Below, in pieces: positions 1 to 12,985 of a stretch of 64,000 nucleotides of DNA; the stretch's first letter is position 1, and each line of letters starts with the position of its first letter. The notes beneath the pieces are model-generated. The model searched no databases, had not been told where the DNA came from, and worked only from the letters and a program-made list of their open reading frames with translations. Origin of the DNA: Tenodera sinensis (taxonomy: Eukaryota > Arthropoda > Insecta > Mantodea > Mantidae); NCBI GenBank assembly GCA_030765045.1, contig CM060962.1:100738912-100802911 (forward strand), in the 5' to 3' direction. The position numbers and the translations under genes are program-made.

Positions 1-1293
1 ACATAAGAAAAACATTTATCGCGATTATTTATCTAATCTTCCTATCATGTCTTAGTAGAATTCTTCAACCTTCTAGATAATGATTCTGTTATTATATGTA
101 ACTGAACGGAGCGTCAATATAGAATTCTGCCATTTGACAATTGAAATGCCAGTGCCAATGTAATCCAACTTTACACCAGGCGAACTCCTGTTTCCACTTG
201 AGCCCTTAGCCTTGTGGAACAACAGCTCTTTTATAGTCTTTTCGTCACACTTAGTTTACTACGCTCACGCAGTGAAAATTGTAGTTAAGCTTACGACTCT
301 CAAAACTATTCTACACGATTTTCAACCTCCTGTTTAGAAATTTGAACTGTATAAATGTGCTCTACTCATTAGTAACTCTTTTAAATCCTGTAGTTTTCAT
401 GTAGACGTTTTCAAAATGTTACAAAATCGCTCTTCCACAGTAAAATTATAGGTAGGTTTTAAACTTGAGGAAGATATATTTAATATGTTTTTAGAAAGAA
501 AAAAAAAAGAAGAAAAAAAAAAAACAATTTTACTTTTATTATGTTAGTCAATTAGATGTTCCATGTGATGGAGAAAACGCAGCTTTGAATAAGCAAAACT
601 TCTAAGTGTAATTCAAATACCAATATAAGAAACTGGCATTCTGTTACAACTTAAACTCACCAGTAGAATGAATTATGCCATATTTTCAGAAATTTGGAAA
701 CTAGTCTTTCAAAGTTCATTCTCTGTGACGTTGTGATGAAAACTTGAACAAGTGATTGCAAACTACGTGATGTGGAACACTTTTAGTTCACAAAAGTGAG
801 AGAAAAACCTTATTCCATTAGAAGGCATAATATATAAAGTTTCACCGAATTTCAGCATTGGGTTCCGTATGATATTACTGAACCATTATACTATAGTACG
901 TGCCAAATATAGGTTACCTTACAGCTTTCAAAATAAGCCAATTCTTATTTCTTATCATATTGTAAATCTCTTTTTCCTTTACTTTACATTCACAACTTCA
1001 TTTTACTATTGAGTGAAAGAGGGCAGATTTATTATTGAACTAAAGGGCTCCGCAAACGTTATAGGGTATACATATTATCAGTTTAAAAAACTACCATATA
1101 TCACATTTATATGCAAATTTGTACCATTTGACTGATCTGGAGAAAGCTTCGGACACATAAGCTTTAGTTCAGAGAGAAAATTACAGGGTATGCATGATTC
1201 TCAAAAACCACCCCATATCTTATTTTCTTCACAGTAGGCATCCGTGCAATGCCGGCAAGGTCACTAGTAAACTATAAACCAGAGTAAACAATA
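1..1293. other. AT-rich sequence, no gene seen
   Basis: I see no frame longer than chance, no RNA gene and no element with recognisable ends. There is a short A-rich run around 499-526. It may be intergenic or intronic. Confidence 0.5.
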
Positions 1294-1304
1294 AAACGTC
1301 GTGA

Positions 1305-1515
1305 TTGTTGTTGTAGTGTTTAACGCCCACTTTTACTACTACGGCACCGCAGGCGGTGACACTGATGACACATGGAATGAAGATGGATCACCGGTAGAAT
1401 GAGATGGTGTGGGAAACCGGAGCACCCGGAGAAAACCCGCTTCGCCCACCTGGGATCGAACCCGGACCGGCTAGGTGGTAGGCGAGCGCGCTAACCGCTC
1501 GGCCACGGCGCCGCC
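1305..1515 (-). mobile_element. SINE-A, tRNA-derived, intact with target-site duplication
   Basis: On the minus strand the element starts at 1515 with a tRNA-like head. It has a box A (TGGCCGAGCGGTTAGCG) and a box B (GGGTTCGATCCC), the internal RNA polymerase III promoter. A GC-rich body follows, then a small hairpin (ACCGCCTGCGGT) and a TTAAACACTACAACAAC-type tail. The 11-bp direct repeat AAACGTCGTGA at 1294-1304 and 1516-1526 is the target-site duplication and fixes both ends. Three more copies of this family are in the window: 4814-6013, 31493-31735 and 61619-61860. Confidence 0.9.
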
Positions 1516-1526
1516 AAACGTCGTGA

Positions 1527-4140
1527 ATAGTTTAACAGTAACAGATATATGAATGTTTTCTACTCCTGTTTGCAATAAATTAGCTAAATGCACTTGCTGT
1601 TTCGTTTTAGAGTTTGTCAATTTCTGAATACATTATTTTAATTTGCCCCTTTAAATATATCTATGTTCTGTGCCCCGCAAAATCCATCAGCATAGACATT
1701 TCTAGGTTTTTATCTTGACCAGGTATATAATATTTTGACACTGGGTATCACTGTCCTACTTTCTCCCTCAAATGTTGTGTATTGCGGGTGGTCGGACTTT
1801 ACGGCTACACAATGCTAATAGACGAAGGTTCCTGGCATAGTAGGGAAACGAAAAAACCAAAAAGGATATGGATTAAACCTCCTGCCCCCTCCAGTAGCGT
1901 TCATGATTTATACGCCTCACATACATAATGGACTTACTGTTATGAAACCTATTTCCATTACCAGTTTCTGTCCCGTATAAATATTCCCAGAATTTGGTAA
2001 CCCTGACGGACGTTATAAAGAAGCAGCTTTGCTACCTCCCAACTGTTATTTTTAAATGGATATGGGTACCCTATTAACGTAAGGGAGGTGTCGACATAGG
2101 TGCTATGGTTTTTTATAGGTTGACTTGAGGCTCTGTCTAGTATTGCATGCACGTATTAGCTCCTGCGTTGGCCAGGTTGTCATACACTTCCCTAAATCAG
2201 CTTTAAGTAATTACCATTGCAGGTTGGCATCATTCACTGAGCTCCAGGATAAGTGGGGCCTCTTGTTCCTTACTCCCACTCTAACAAATCCTTTGTCATG
2301 TTGAAATCACTGGACGAATATTTTACTTCCCTCGGACCGACCCTAATTCCTCTCCACCCCTTTCCCAGTCTTTGTTTCTCCTGCCAGCTCTTCTTTCATT
2401 TATATTCCTGTCTCATTTAAATAACACTTGTGATCTCTTCGGGGGCTCCTTCTCTTTTCCAACCAACCTCATCGTTTCTTGAGCTGCCAGCGGATTGCAA
2501 CCCAACTTTATAATGAGAACCTGCGCAAGGAAGAGCGGAAGTGTAAGATCGTCCTAAGTCACGCCAGTGTCAACGGCGTACACTTAATTAACGCACGGCT
2601 TCTCTACCCATTATTTTTATAACACCACTACCTCACTATCTCTAAACGTAGTACATTCTAACTTTAATAGAGCATAGCTATATTATAACTAGGAAAGCAA
2701 AGCGTGCGAAAATATAAAGGTAAATAACGAGACAAGATACCCTCGGTGTATAAAGCAACTTAATTAAAACTCGACAATTTAGACGATCAGGCCACCACAT
2801 AGTCCACCCAGCGCGAAATGTAGTCTATAGCCAACAATAGATGGAGAAGTTTGAAGTCAATGCGTAAAACGTTTATCCTTAATTTCCAGCCTGTCAATCC
2901 ACCGAGAAGTTAAGTGCTTGAACAGTTCACAATTTTCTTTTTCCAAAACACGAAAGGATGCTTCTCACGTATAGTGTAGTTGCGAATATTGGAAATCTTA
3001 AGTAAGCGATGAATTTTTAAGTGAAATTGGATTAATTTTCAATGAAAATAATTTTTAATAAAAAATCATAAGAGGCAAGATTTCAAATTAAGTTATTTTC
3101 TATACTTTAATATAAATTGATAGCGTGAATAAATTTTAGACAGTAAATTAAACAAAAAATAAAATTGATAGGGCAGGAGTTGTAAAGCGAATTCCATGTG
3201 AATGAAAGAATGTTTCACTTAAGGATAACCTGGCGACTTATACAAATAAGACTAATATTCAAACTAAGTAAAATAAAATTAAGACGAAAGAAAATCCGAA
3301 TTCTAAAGATATAAAGCGATTAATCTGTTAATCTTAAAACAGGAGTATAAAGGCACAAATTATATTCAGTTATCTCAATTAAAGGTAAAGGATGGAGAGA
3401 CTTTCGTATTTTATATGTCAAACAAAATTTCTGAAATTGTTAGACAATGCTTCAAACAGTATAATTAATCAGCTTAGTATTCCCATAATAATTCAGATAA
3501 TTAAAAATAACTGGGTGAATTATAAGCTCTATAAAATTGCTACAGTATTTCAAGTTACAGAAAATGCATAGGTGAGTGGTTATATCGTACATGTTTTCAA
3601 AATGCAGCATACACACTATAAACATTCTTTATTCCTTCCTACAAACAAGCATGGAGAACTTCAATAATCTGAAATATCTACGAAAAAAATAAATGAAAAT
3701 ACGACACAATGGTCAGCACACTTTCAGCTCAAATTCCTTTGGTTGTCTTGTAAATTTCTCATTTTATAACATCCCAATCTGTGTGGAGTACTGAAAATTT
3801 AAACTTCATGAAACAAGGATTGAAAAACCCCATAATCATTTTTTGGGTACAGTACACATAATGTAAATCTATTAGGCACAGAGTTTGTAGTTTTAATTAG
3901 TCCAAAAATAAAAATGTTATGTTCGATTACATCATGCAAGCGTTTAGAAGAAAAATAAAGAATTGGGTCGTTTCATAATATGTTTACTATTTTCATAATA
4001 ATTAGTCTTTAATTGGTGAATTTTACCGCCTTGTTGGAAAAAATAAGTAAAAACTGAAGGGTCTGTAATGGGTTAGTCATATTGGAATGGATTTGTTGGA
4101 AATATTGCAACATACATTAACGTTTTGGTAAATATCTATA
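1527..4140. other. AT-rich sequence, no gene seen
   Basis: Only short frames occur (for example 64 codons at 1958-2152 on the minus strand) and none resembles a known family. I recognise no repeat here, though a diverged one could be missed. Confidence 0.4.
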
Positions 4141-4141
4141 T

Positions 4142-4312
4142 AAAAACTAAACCCCAAGTGCAACAGCCCATGAAGGGCTAAAGTTTGCCACCCAGCGCCT
4201 GGCCTCCCACCTCCGCCCACCTCAGGCATAATTGGTGGGGTGCAGTAATGGAGAGTGGGACTGGTCTCCCTGGGACACAACGAGGCTGAGTGCACCCCGT
4301 GCCTGATCATTA
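4142..4312 (-). mobile_element. SINE-H 3' fragment
   Basis: This GC-rich patch stands out from its AT-rich surroundings. Read on the minus strand it ends in GGGCTGTTGCACTTGGGGTT followed by TAGTTTTTA. The complete SINE-H at 45837-46163 ends in the closely similar GGGCTGTTGCGCCACGGGGT plus TAGTT. The tRNA-like head is not recognisable, so this is probably a 5'-truncated or diverged copy. Confidence 0.5.
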
Positions 4313-4813
4313 AGTTCTTGAGATAGTGAGTTTGTATTTCTATGATATGGTATTGCGGGAATTATTAACGTGTAAAGGTTATACTTTTACAAACAAATGA
4401 TAGGGAGAGAGGTAAATAATTACAATAAACAATTTCCGTACGTTAAAATTAATGTCTAGTGTAATAAGCGTGAGTTACAGTAACTAGCTAGAGAATGTAA
4501 GATTTTGTTATAAGAATTAGCAAGTTTCGTGTTAACAAACAGCAATTAGTTAAGGCAATTTAGCGAAGAAAACAATCAGCTCAAGTGTTGCTGGAATTCA
4601 GTTGTTTTCACTTATCGTGGACGTTACTAGTCATGTAAGTAAACTTCTGATAATAATTAATGAAACTAAATTCTTAGGGTTAAGCAAAGTAAGAGTAAAA
4701 ATTGTCTTTCAGTTTCAAATTAGCAGCTTTAGGATTGGAACATGTAATGTAAAAATATTAGTGGGTAGTGATAAGTAGGCGGGACTTAAGTCAATATAAG
4801 AGCGTGTGATTCT

Positions 4814-6013
4814 GTGGGCACGCCGTGGCCGAGTGGTTAGACCAGGGATGTCTAACCTCTCTTTGTATAACCTTACACAGTGAACGGCTAAATACCCACT
4901 CCACTCCTCAGTCGGAGGTAGAGGCAGTGAGTATGCAGTGACGGCACAAACAGCAAACTCCGTGGAAGCTTCTAGGTCATACCCTAAATTTTCTGGTAAT
5001 CTCTTCAGACGACCTCTTCATTCTGGACGATATTTCCATACATGGTAAACAGTAGGAGACAGATAAAGGCTTACTAAATAAAAAATGTGCATCACTTTAA
5101 AACCCACAATTTATGTCAAATACTTCTTTTTTCAGTGAATCATTTACGAGATATTCTTTCTTATTTGATTAAATTTGCCTATATTTATACTTTTCTCAAA
5201 TAGGAATATGTCATTCGTTTTTTATCTTTTGGTCTTGCAACGAGAAGGGAATTTCAAAGGTATCGCAGAGCAACCAGTTCTTAAAGCATTTCACTATCGC
5301 TTAACGCTTAAAACCTACTGTATTCCCTTATTCAGCTTGCACATGCAAGAAAATTAACAATAAGATAATTTCTGAAAATATTATGTCGATTAAAATGCAG
5401 TATATAGAGCAATAAACATTTGCAAGAATAGTGTGTATAAGAGTGAGTATAGTTCTGTGTATATTTGTGAACAGAGTTTCTCCAGAAGGAAATATACTGA
5501 AAGTGTGGATCGCAATATGTTATGTGACGATCACTTGGTGGATCTTCCAAGGGTATGACAAATATTAATATACTCCTTAAACGTAAGCAGTACCAAGGAA
5601 ATCACTAATGAGCGGATGTGTATCGTTTAAGATTTGAAAGTGCACTCATAAATCAAACACAACGCACATGTCACCCAACCACCACTGCAACACAAGGCAC
5701 GGTAGGGAGTTAAAGAAAGGCAAAGCCGCATGTGCTGGAAGGAGATAAACCCCCACATCCCTCTTTTGCAAATTTTGTACACCGCTGTGTTAGACTATTC
5801 GCCTCTCGAGAAAGCGGCCGGGGTTCAATCCCAGGCGACCGCATGTGGTATTTGTTGTGGAGAAGGTGGCACAGGGGCGGGTTTCCTCAGGGTTCTCCCG
5901 TTTCCCTCGCCATCTCATTCCACAGGTGCTCCCTCTTCATTCCGTATATAATCAGAGTCATAGCCTACGGCAATGCACGTAGTAAAAGCGAGCTTTAAAC
6001 ACTATAACAAATC
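4814..6013 (+). mobile_element. SINE-A copy split by a hAT insertion
   Basis: The tRNA-like head with box A lies at 4817-4842. The rest (box B GGGTTCAATCCC, body and a TTTAAACACTATAACA tail) lies at 5796-6013. The two halves join into a normal SINE-A if 4843-5795 is removed. The 7-bp repeat TGATTCT at 4807-4813 and 6014-6020 is a plausible target-site duplication of the SINE itself, though short. Confidence 0.8.
4843..5787 (+). mobile_element. Nonautonomous hAT element, copy 1 (945 bp)
   Basis: The left end reads CAGGGATGTCTAACC. The right end, on the other strand, reads CAGCGGTGTACAAAA. Both start with CAG and match at most positions, as hAT terminal inverted repeats do. It is flanked by the 8-bp repeat GGTTAGAC (4835-4842) and TGTTAGAC (5788-5795), one mismatch; 8 bp is the hAT duplication length. 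No transposase frame is present, so it must have been moved in trans. A second full copy (31102-32285) and a fragment (44262-44690) are homologous over most of the length. Confidence 0.85.
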
Positions 6014-6115
6014 TGATTCTTAAAATTCGGGTCTTTTCCCTTCGACTTTACAGCACTAGAGAAGTGTTTGCTGTGATAGTTATGAATTATCAGCGACCAA
6101 CCATTCGGGTATTAA

Positions 6116-6482
<367 letters not shown>

Positions 6483-6499
6483 AAGTTACAATTTCGAGT

Positions 6500-7129
6500 G
6501 ATACATTCAAAAACAGTTTAATTTCTCAACCTCAACAGTCGACAACTCCATTTCAAATAGATCATTATTAGCTTCCATTAAATGTATAGGTCAAGTTAAC
6601 TGGTGTTGTTTATCCTCACACCCGCCCGCGCATACCGTGAGATAAAAATCTCGTATTTCGTCACTGGAGCAGCTGGTAGCAGATACACTAGAGAATGACA
6701 TTGGAGACGGCCAAAAATGTGATGCACACATCGCTTCAGCATCAAATGTGTGAAAGTATCATTACATTTGAAAATGGTACAGCTTCTCTGTAACATCTTA
6801 CTAGCAATCAAGCTAGGATTTAAGTGGCTGCAGGATTTATTCAACTGGTCTGAATGTTATTTTTGCTTTTACTAAGCAGTACCAGTTTAATAATATTCAA
6901 AACAAGGTGTAGACCTATCTCTATTTCAATAATAATGTAGTAAAACACCGGTTAAGGCTGAAGATTCCGGAGATCAGCTCTGGAAGAAATAAGGAATATC
7001 AGTATCACGCTTGCCAAGCAGCAACACTGGAAGATTTTTGTCAGATATCCATAATTTTCTGGAAATTTCCCTTCTAGAACGTCCCGCAGCTCCAACCAAC
7101 TGTGAGTGAAGAAGTGCAAAGGCTAAAGA
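6500..7129. other. No gene seen
   Basis: A few minus-strand frames of 60 to 82 codons lack any recognisable motif. I see no repeat boundary here. Confidence 0.4.
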
Positions 7130-7395
7130 GTACAGACACAGAGGTGAGAACCCGCTCACTTTGACCTACACAGATCTATTGTGGCTACCACTCCCAGGAA
7201 TGAAATGAGGGAGCCGAAGGTACCACCCAGGGTCGCAGCTAGACAGGCCACAGAGACGCGCGGAAGTCCCTAACAAGTGCTGTGGTTCCTTTATCCCTGC
7301 GCTAGGCCCCGCCAAGCAGCCATTACCCGCGGTTCCGGTATTGCAATGAGCTACACCTCCTCCCCCCCCCCCCCCCCCCCCCCGACGGAGGAATT
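7130..7395 (-). mobile_element. SINE-B fragment with poly-C tract
   Basis: It shares with the other SINE-B copies the segment reading, on the plus strand, CCACAGAGACGCGCGGAAGT followed by CCCTAACAAGTGCTG, and the CCCCGCCAAGCAGCC segment. It stops at a 22-base run of C (7362-7383), so the tRNA-like head of the element (to the right on this orientation) is missing. SINE-B copies elsewhere also carry a C-rich run near this point. Confidence 0.7.
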
Positions 7396-8314
7396 ACTTC
7401 CCAATACACCTTCGATTTTGCACTAAAGATACTGAGCATATCTACATAAAATGCAATTTTATCCTCCATTTCCTTATGCTCATAGTACATATGGAATAAA
7501 AGTCAGGAACTTTCAATACTCTAAAACAATTAAGCATTTTAAAGAGAACTGCTAGTTTTAAATAATGACTCGCTATGGATAAATACGGAGTAACACCTTC
7601 GCACTGTATCCACTAAAAATGAAGCTCCCACAGACAACTCACATATATGTGTGATGCTGAACATGGATGTCATATACACTTTTATTGCTTATAGGTTTGA
7701 GGTATGCAATAGTGACATTACCTGCACAATTTCATAAACCAGCGTGTAGTGTAATTAATTCCATATCATTTTTCAATCACCATCATAACGATTAGACTTT
7801 GATATCCATTAGCCGTGTTACCTTTGTTTAATATCAGTTCAATTCAGGAAGAGTCACAATATGTAAAACTTGATTGACTTAATTCGTCGTTATTAGCCGA
7901 AATATTTGCGGTAATGTTAATAATGTCGCATGCTGATGTAGCTATAGGTCGATCTACGTAGGATATAAGAGATCTAGTCCTAAATATACAGGTGTTCTAC
8001 TACATTGTAGAACAGAAGGGTAGTAACAAACTAAGTATTTTGAGTTTAGGGAATTTGTGTCGCAGGTGCCGTATAATAAAAGGAGCACCGCATGGATATA
8101 CTGAAATTTGACTTTATGGACCATCTTCATTTACCAGTGAAAATGAAATGTGTCTCACACAAGTGTGCATGTACTACCTGAACTAATGAGCTGATATACA
8201 ACTACAATATATGCTTATTGTGCTGTACACTTCGTGCTGTACGCTTTGTAGTGAACAAAATTAATGAGCCTCATATCACTAATGCGGCTTGAACAATGGA
8301 CACACCTAATGACA
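7396..8314. other. AT-rich sequence, no gene seen
   Basis: Nothing recognisable is present. The region has only short chance frames. Confidence 0.4.
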
Positions 8315-8491
8315 GTGACCAGTAAAGGTAAAGGGTATACACGGAGGGAGACACCTCGCGCACTACGACCTCCACACAGATCTATTGCGGCAAACACTGA
8401 CCTGGAGAAAGGGATGAAGTGAGGGAACCGCCGAGGGGCCTCAAAGACGCGTGGAAGTCCCTAACAAGTGTTGAGAGTGGGCGAGTGAGTG

Positions 8492-8522
8492 TGTGGTGTT
8501 TAAGGGCCCGTCGTCAGGGCCC
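8492..8522 (-). other. LINE 3'-terminal hairpin and TTAAACACCAC terminus
   Basis: GGGCCC at 8504-8509 and 8517-8522 can pair across a 7-base loop. On the minus strand this is followed at once by TTAAACACCACACAC. LINE reverse transcriptases often recognise a 3' hairpin and short tail. SINE-A ends in a comparable hairpin and TTAAACACTAC. Confidence 0.55.
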
Positions 8523-8780
8523 GGAATTCAAAGATAAAATCATGGAAGCTCAAATGTTAAAACCTCACCCATAAAAAGTTAAAAAGTGAAAGTTAAAATA
8601 GATAAAAACAGGATAACTCAACTATTAAAACTTGAGATCTAAAGAGTTAAAAAGTGAAACTTAAAATTGCTAAAATTTCAAACCGTTAAAACGTAATAGT
8701 AAGCATGGAAGGATTAAAAATTTAAAAACGTAAAAAATAAAACACCCTGAAATGCTAATACCTCCGAAATAAAATGCACC

Positions 8781-11700
8781 TTACACTTGCTTACAAAAAT
8801 CCGTATTGGCAACAAACCACAGCACTGTATTTATAGCTACTGGGTCGTTGGCTAAAACTGAACACATTGTAAGACCCAGGCAAAGGGACTGACGCTCACG
8901 AGCGTGTCGCGGACAATCAATAAGGACATGTGTGGCGGAGAATGGAATGTCGCACGTCACACAGACAGGCGCCGAATCACCACGCAAAAGGCGTGACCTA
9001 TGCCCATGCGGGTTAAGCCTGGAATCCCCGCAAGACTTCTGCCAGGGCTGTACGGTGTCTTTGATTGTCCGCAATTGAGTGCCAGTTAACCATTCCCAAG
9101 CTCCTGTCGGACAGTAAATAGATGACGACGAAAGTACCGCTGCGCATTTGCATTTATATAAGGTACAGTACGGGTTGAAAACTCCCGCAGACGACATGCA
9201 GACTTCACAGCTGCAGCTGCCTACTCGTTCCCGGGGATACCTACATGGCCTGGGATCTTCCCACAGTATCTTCCCACAGTCCGACAGCTCCAGTTCGAAT
9301 CGTACACGCTGGAATTGCCAGGGAGGACAGCGGCCAGGTGAATGCCGGTCTGCGACTGTCAGATGGGGGTGTGTGCAGCGAGCAGTTCTCGAAACCTGAT
9401 ACCACTAGGACGGGAGATGGTTGTATTCCACATATAAGGATGCACGAGGTTTGGACGCAAATTTGATGGAAACGAAGGTTCACCTGGATGAGTGCCAACC
9501 TCGCCACGTAGGAGAAAAGCAGTAAGGAGCGTCGGATAGACAGTGGACGTTCGCCAGAATCAGCATACCCACACTCGACTCTACTGGTGCGGAAAGCGCC
9601 AGTAGCGAGACGCATACCAGTATGATGGACAGTGTCTAAAAGGTGGAGGAAGCGTGAAGATGACAAATATGGTGCTCTCATGTGAGTTTCCGGAATAAAT
9701 GGCAGACGTGTGTCACGCAAATGGAGATCAGTAGGAGGGTGTACACTACGAAGTCGATGAAAGTGGACACCCTGTTTTTCGTAGGGCAGAACTGAAAACA
9801 GTTTCGCAGCGCCCACTCGGCGATGGATGTTATGCTGAGCTGCAGTTGACGCTCGATGTGCTCCAGATTATCCGAGCGATAGTAAACCCCAAAGTCGTCA
9901 ACATACACTGCCATCGGGATTCCGCTACGAACAACACAAGAGATGCCATTAACGGCAACACCGAAAAGCGTTACACTGAGAATCAACCCCTGGGGTACAC
10001 CACACTCCTGGATCCTCGCTTGTAAGAGCGTGTTGCCAATGCGGACATGAAAGCGGCTAAGGGCTAAAAAGTTAAAAAGGAATATTGCTAAATGATTACC
10101 TAAACCGTATCCATGCAGAGTACGGAGGATATCATACTGCCAGGTGGTGTCGCAGGCCCTCCGCAGATCAAAGAAGGCACCCACGATATGCTGCTTTAGG
10201 AGATAGACATTTTGGAGGTAAGCTTCTGTGCATGTCAGATTGGCGATAATGGAGTGGTGGCGACGAAAACAGCAATGAACATTGCTCAGCAGGTTATTCG
10301 TTTCTAGCCTCCACACTAAGCGAGTGTTGATCAACCGTTCGAAGGTCTTGCAGACCACACTCGTTAGGCAAATAGGGCGGTAGCTAGAGGGAAGTCTCCG
10401 GTCTTTTCCGGGCTGAGGGATTGGGGTAACAATACCCTCTCGCCAGGAAGACGGGACAGCCTGCTGAACTCAGATACGGCTATAGATAATCAGCAAGAAA
10501 GAGAGAGCCTGAGGAGGAAGATGAAGCAGCATTTGTTGGCGGATTTCATCAGGACCAGGAGAACACACCTTTGCGAGGGACAAAGAATACGCCAGCTCCG
10601 CTTCGGAAAAAGGTACACTGTACGGTTCACTACAGCTACCGTTAAAATCAAGGATTCCTTGATAGCTAGAAACGCCCTATCGTAGCTTTAGTTTTGGCTA
10701 GTAACAGCGAAAGAATCGGCAAGGCCGTCGGCGATATCCTGCCGTCTGGTGTAATGGTAGCCCTGTACGGCAAGACCGGGAATCGTCCGGCGAGAGTTGC
10801 CGTACATACGTCTAACGGCAGTCCACAGCTGCTGTGCAGAACTGCGACGGGAAAGGGAAGAGAGTTACGAATCCCAGGATCTATGTTTTCAGCTGCGAAG
10901 GACAAAACGCGCCCTTGCACGAGAGCGTTTAAAAGAAATGAAGTTTTCCACAGTTGGATGTGAATGGAAAACCCGTAGGGCAAGCTTGCGTGCTTTGACA
11001 GCCAAACGGCATTTTTCGGTCCACCAGGGTGCAGAAACATGACGGGTTGTCGATCAACCACGAAAAATGCTGGAATCCGCTGTGAGAAGGGCATAACATG
11101 TAAAATGCTCCACCATGTCATCAACGGTGGGGAAATCATCGTCCTTGAGGTGAATGAGTTTCCCAATCAGCCTTGGAAACAATCCAGCGAGGATGTCGCG
11201 TTGGCACAGGATGGTGGCCAGAGAGGTGAATGCTAAGTGTATAGTGATCACTGCCAAATAGATCGGAAAGCACCAACCAATCGTGAAGCAGTACCAGTGA
11301 CGGGCTCCAGAAGGAAATGTCGAGGACAGAACGTGCACTGTACGCAGATGATAAGAAGGGAGGGACACCAGTGTTCAACATAAGCAATCCGAACATATTG
11401 CAAACGTCTACTATAAGACACCCACGAGCATCGTCGCTGTCGTAGCCCTATAAAGTGTTCTTGGCATTCAGACCACCGAGAAAGAGGAAAGGTGGCGGAA
11501 TACGTGCCAAAAGAGCCGGAAGATCATTCTCTTGGTTGACACTGATCGGTGGCAGATAGACATTGCACACAGACAAACACAGACCCTGTAGCTCTACACG
11601 CACCACCACAGCTTGCAGCGGCGTGTTAAGCGGGATGCTGATGGCAGAGATGTTATGTGTCACCAGATTAGCAACACCACTGCTTGCTCCCTGATCAGCT

Positions 11701-11864
11701 ACAGAGTAATGCCGAAATGCCGAAAAACCAAAGACGTAAAGCGTGAGCGGGCTGCAAATGGGTTTCTTGTAGACACACGATTGAAGGTGAACGCTGGGAA
11801 ACTAGATGCTATATATCCGTAGCCGTACCCGGAACTCATTGGCATTCCACTGGAGTACTTCCAT
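8781..11864 (-). pseudogene. LINE ORF2 relic: endonuclease, reverse transcriptase, RNase H
   Basis: The original start is probably the ATG at 11864, which begins MEVLQWNANEFR, typical of the AP-like endonuclease with its asparagine. A shifted frame just downstream keeps the LQETH glutamate motif. FGSDHY near 11235 is the end of the endonuclease domain. The reverse transcriptase runs from about 10480 to 9700. It has PIPQPGKD and a YRP motif upstream, motif A FFDLRRACDTTW, motif B GVPQG and the catalytic YVDD at about 9894-9905. The C-terminal LATGAFRTSRVE segment is at about 9640-9600, and an RNase H relic ends in GHVGIPGNE at 9223-9250 just before a stop. A final CVTCDIPFSATHVLIDC motif lies near 8950. 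At least five frame breaks separate these blocks, so no polyprotein can be made. Confidence 0.85.
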
Positions 11865-12289
11865 AGTAAAAAAGAGACTAATGCGTGATCTTTGTCCCTT
11901 TTTTTCTTCTTCTTTACTTTTACTGACCTGGGACCAACAATGTGGAATTTTCTATCCTCTGGAGATTCCTCCGATGTTCGGGAGCCTGGAGATCCCCTGT
12001 GGCTTGCTGAGTGAGATCGGGACTTCATGGAGGATGTGCGAATACTCACCCTATGTGTAGGACGGGATCAATTTCGGTCGACAGGCAATCCTGTATGACT
12101 CCTGCTTGTAGACGCTGGTGAGCTAGTATATGCACGGCCTATGTTGTAGTTGCCACTGTAGGTGTGGCGGGAGAGAGTGGGGGGGTGCTCGCTGGTAGGT
12201 CTGTCTGTGTTGAAACATCTGCTACAGGAACGTGCTGTATGGCTACAGTGTTGACAGGAGCACGTCGGACAGCTAATTGTCGCAGATTT

Positions 12290-12985
12290 CAGCTACTCAA
12301 AGTGGCGACGCGCTTCTGGAAAAGCAAGGTGTTCTTTCACGCGCAATTCCTGAATACACTTCTCATCCAGAAATTTTGGACACTGCCGCGAGCTTGATGG
12401 CTGACGCGCTCCACAGTTAACACAACAAAGGTGACGAGTACACGTCGTGCACTCATGTGCTGTCAGGCCATAATGCTCACTAGAAGGATAGTTGCACGAC
12501 ATCTTGGTATGTCGCAACTTCTGGCACTGTGAGCACCGCATAGGGTTTGGAGCATACTGGAGTATGGCGGCACGCTCATAGCCACAGTAAATGCACTCTA
12601 ATAATTGAGTACCCTTAAACGCGAGGAAAACGCTACGCTTTAACTACGCTTTAACACCCTGCTTTCGTGTGAGACGGTTTAGCACACACGCTTGTGGGAG
12701 AGGCAGGTAACTATTTCCTCAGTCGACAGGCCGTCGAAACTGGAGATGGTGATGACTCCTCTGCATGAATTAAAAGATTTGTGTGGGGCTGGCAGGATAG
12801 GGTAGGATCCCAACAAACTTGCCTTCGATAATTTCTGTGACTGGTCTGCGGTGTGCATTACAATCAAAAGTGTACCGTCTCGAACCTCGTCGCATTCATA
12901 ACAGGGCCACAAATCCGGTCCACCTCTTTCTTAATATAAAAGGGGCTAAGATCCTTAACCACCGTCACTTCGCACGCTAGTCACA
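12290..12985 (-). pseudogene. LINE ORF1 (gag-like, zinc-knuckle) relic
   Basis: ORF1 proteins of I-type LINEs bind element RNA and form the retrotransposition particle. Two segments are recognisable. At 12679-12970 a gag-like stretch includes KDLSPFYIKKEVDRICGP near its start and GVITISSFDG further on. At 12293-12541 lie zinc knuckles. The first, CSQCQKLRHTKMSC, keeps the CX2CX4HX4C spacing. The second, CVNCGARQPSSSRQC, appears to have lost its histidine. The segments are in different frames or separated by stops, and a stop follows 12293. The proline- and serine-rich C-terminal part probably continues toward 12070. The N-terminal boundary is uncertain and may reach about 13100. Confidence 0.75.

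Noticed and set aside
9241..9816. Separate small genes in the LINE region
   Set aside because: These frames are pieces of one broken ORF2 with domains in the normal LINE order.
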